Origin: an uncultured Paraprevotella sp.
Lineage (GTDB): Bacteria > Bacteroidota > Bacteroidia > Bacteroidales > Bacteroidaceae
Direction of reading: 5' to 3'
Assembly: GCA_910584955.1 (NCBI GenBank)
Contig: CAJUDC010000057.1
Location: 1 to 14,854 of the forward strand
Length of the DNA: 14,854 nt
The notes under the pieces are model-generated. The model made no database searches. It had not been told where the DNA came from and was given only the letters and a program-made list of their open reading frames with translations. Each line of letters opens with the position of its first letter. Position 1 is the first letter of the stretch. This document shows, piece after piece, positions 13,040 through 14,854 of this stretch. Made by a program: the position numbers and the translations under genes.

Positions 13040-14854
13040 TCAGACAAAACGTCGTATCAGACTTACAAACTTCTGTCCGTACTTCTCCTTCTTATAATCA
13101 CCGATCCCGCTCACGCTTCCGAAAGCCTCTACCGAAGTGGGTTTCAAGCTGCACAGCAAATGCAACACTTTATCGGACAACACGATATATGCCGGGATGT
13201 TCTGTTCGTCGGCCAATTGCCGGCGAAGCTGCCGCAAAGCCTCGAACAGTTCCTTGTCTGCCGGTTGCACACTGTCTTTCCGGCCGGCCTCTCCTTGCCA
13301 AGGCAAGCGGGGAAGCACCGTTTTTTCCTTTGTCTGCCGAATTTTTTTCTTGGTTTCTTCGTGTCGTACAACCGCCAGAACGGCACGTTCCTTACCGAAC
13401 AACACCCGTTTCCCGCTTTCGGTAATCTTCAGATGATTGCTCTCGCTGTAAGCAATTTCCACATAGCCGAGTTGCAGCATCTGAAGCAGATAGTCCAGCC
13501 AGTCCCGCCCGGGAACGTCGCGGCCCGCTCCGAACGTTTTCAGCTGATCGTAACGATGTTTGGACACTTCTGCCGAAAACGTCCCACGCAGAATATCAAT
13601 CACGGTGTGGATGCCCGCGCACTGTTCCGTACGCATCACCGCACTGAGCGCCTTCTGTACAAGCAACGTCCCGTCGAAACGTTCCGGTGGATCCTTACAC
13701 ACATCGCAGTTACCGCAATCGCAGTCTGCCGGCTCTCCGAAATAGTTCAGAAGGATACGCCGCCGGCACACCCCGGCCTCAGCATATTCCTGCATTCGTC
13801 TCAAACGTTCCGTGTTGATGTCCTGCTGTCCGCTTTCAGCGGCAAACTTCATAAGCTGGACTATATCACCCAACGAATAGAACAACAAAGTCTCGGCTTC
13901 CAATCCGTCACGACCGGCACGTCCGATCTCCTGATAAAAGCCCTCTATGCTCTTCGGCAAGTTATAATGGATGACAAAACGTACATTCGACTTGTTAATC
14001 CCCATCCCAAACGCCACAGTTGCACACACCACCTGCACCCGGTCGTTGATAAAGTCTTCTTGCGCACGGTTGCGCTCTTCTGTCGACAAGCCGGCGTGAT
14101 AGACCGCCGCCGTAATCTGATGTTCCCTCAGAAAGTCTGCCACGTCTTCTGCAATCTTCCGACTCATGCAATAGATGATGCCGCAGTCTTCCGCATGGCG
14201 CCCGAGAAGTTCCAGAATAGCCCGTTGCTTTTCTTTCTTCTGGTATCCTCGCTTCACAGCCAGACTTAAATTCGGCCGGTCGAAAGAGGAAATGAACACG
14301 CGCGGATTCCGAAGTTCCAATTGTTTCAGTATATCCTCCCGCGTCACCTTATCGGCCGTAGCCGTCAGCGCCATCACCGGAACACCGGGAAACTCCCGGT
14401 GCAACACGCCCAACTGCGTATACTCCGGTCGGAAATCGTGCCCCCATTGCGAAATACAGTGAGCCTCGTCGATGGCAAACAAGGACACATTCATGTCTTT
14501 CAGCAAAAAGGGTATCTCGGTCATCAGGCGCTCCGGCGAAATATAGAGCAATTTGATCTCACCCGACAAGCAGCCCTTACGCACGCGTACATTTTCTCCT
14601 TCGTCGTTCCCGCTATTCAAAGCTGCCGCCGATATACCGGCGGCTTTCAAATTTTCCACCTGATCTTTCATCAGCGAGATGAGCGGAGAAATCACGACTG
14701 CCGTCCCTTCTTTCATCAAAGCCGGAATCTGATAACACAAGCTCTTTCCACCGCCTGTCGGCATCAGCACCAACACATCTTCTCCCCGTAGAACATTATT
14801 AATTATATCTTCTTGCAAAGGGCGAAAAATGGTGTATCCGAAGTATTTTTTCAG
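13040..14854 (-). CDS. recQ: ATP-dependent DNA helicase RecQ (5' end outside window)
   Basis: A 3'-5' superfamily 2 DNA helicase for recombination and repair of stalled forks. The frame is open to the window edge; 604 residues are visible, beginning LKKYFGYTIFRPLQEDI, so only a few N-terminal residues are missing. The TTG at 14818 is the Leu of FRPLQ, not a start. Motifs by visible position: Walker A MPTGGGKS (31-38), SPLISLMKDQ (56-65), DEAH (129-132) with CISQWGHDFRPEY, LTATA (163-167) and QEIGRAGRDG (308-317). The zinc site has C363, C380, C383 and C386, with the 17-3-3 spacing of E. coli RecQ. The winged-helix region follows, then an HRDC domain at about 534-604 (LFEALRQLRRQLADEQNIPA). 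This is the full RecQ-RQC-HRDC architecture. The metallophosphoesterase gene downstream has its own promoter. Confidence 0.97.
   Translation of the reverse strand: MKKYFGYTIFRPLQEDIINNVLRGEDVLVLMPTGGGKSLCYQIPALMKEGTAVVISPLISLMKDQVENLKAAGISAAALNSGNDEGENVRVRKGCLSGEIKLLYISPERLMTEIPFLLKDMNVSLFAIDEAHCISQWGHDFRPEYTQLGVLHREFPGVPVMALTATADKVTREDILKQLELRNPRVFISSFDRPNLSLAVKRGYQKKEKQRAILELLGRHAEDCGIIYCMSRKIAEDVADFLREHQITAAVYHAGLSTEERNRAQEDFINDRVQVVCATVAFGMGINKSNVRFVIHYNLPKSIEGFYQEIGRAGRDGLEAETLLFYSLGDIVQLMKFAAESGQQDINTERLRRMQEYAEAGVCRRRILLNYFGEPADCDCGNCDVCKDPPERFDGTLLVQKALSAVMRTEQCAGIHTVIDILRGTFSAEVSKHRYDQLKTFGAGRDVPGRDWLDYLLQMLQLGYVEIAYSESNHLKITESGKRVLFGKERAVLAVVRHEETKKKIRQTKEKTVLPRLPWQGEAGRKDSVQPADKELFEALRQLRRQLADEQNIPAYIVLSDKVLHLLCSLKPTSVEAFGSVSGIGDYKKEKYGQKFVSLIRRFV

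Noticed and set aside
12922..13047. Upstream ATG (13047) for the metallophosphoesterase
   Set aside because: It would add 42 residues before a clean lipoprotein signal and cross the promoter; it also overlaps the recQ end.
14818..14818. TTG as the recQ start codon
   Set aside because: The frame continues upstream with LKKYFGYTIFRP, the expected RecQ N-terminus, so the TTG is an internal Leu.

Overview
The window looks like a chromosomal segment from a member of the Bacteroidales (Bacteroides, Parabacteroides or a close relative). The support is the gene set, the repeated promoter element TA-N2-TTTG a short distance upstream of genes, A-rich leaders without a strong Shine-Dalgarno sequence, and an acyl-ACP thioesterase inside the branched-chain amino acid operon. 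The genus cannot be fixed from the sequence alone. Almost everything is housekeeping or core metabolism. I see no prophage, insertion sequence, CRISPR array, rRNA or tRNA gene.

Layout. Positions 1-1551 (+) hold the C-terminal part of a PpiD/SurA-like periplasmic folding factor, closed by a strong terminator at 1581-1620. Positions 1982-8047 (-) hold the valine/isoleucine operon in the order ilvD, ilvB, ilvN, acyl-ACP thioesterase, ilvC. A promoter sits upstream of ilvD, a second TAACTTTG element sits before ilvC, and a terminator lies at 1851-1910. A 520-base divergent region (8048-8567) contains a perfect 8+8 inverted repeat. Positions 8568-10261 (+) hold slyD, with a Cys/His-rich tail, followed by aroC (chorismate synthase). 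After aroC comes a compact unit at about 10322-10450 with a promoter-like element, a structured stretch and an intrinsic terminator. I interpret it as a small RNA gene. A secreted alpha/beta hydrolase at 10544-11380 (+) has its own promoter element. On the minus strand, partial recQ (13040 to the window end) is followed by a lipoprotein metallophosphoesterase (12106-12921), which overlaps a predicted envelope or outer-membrane protein (11436-12131).

How the genes work together. IlvB/IlvN, IlvC and IlvD carry out the three shared steps of valine and isoleucine synthesis. The thioesterase suggests a link between branched-chain precursors and fatty-acid release, which is inference. SlyD-AroC pairs a metal-binding prolyl isomerase with the last step of the shikimate pathway. 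The metallophosphoesterase and envelope-protein pair is probably translationally coupled.

The best candidate for something undescribed is the small RNA at about 10333-10450. The thioesterase within the ilv operon and the divergent-region palindrome come next.
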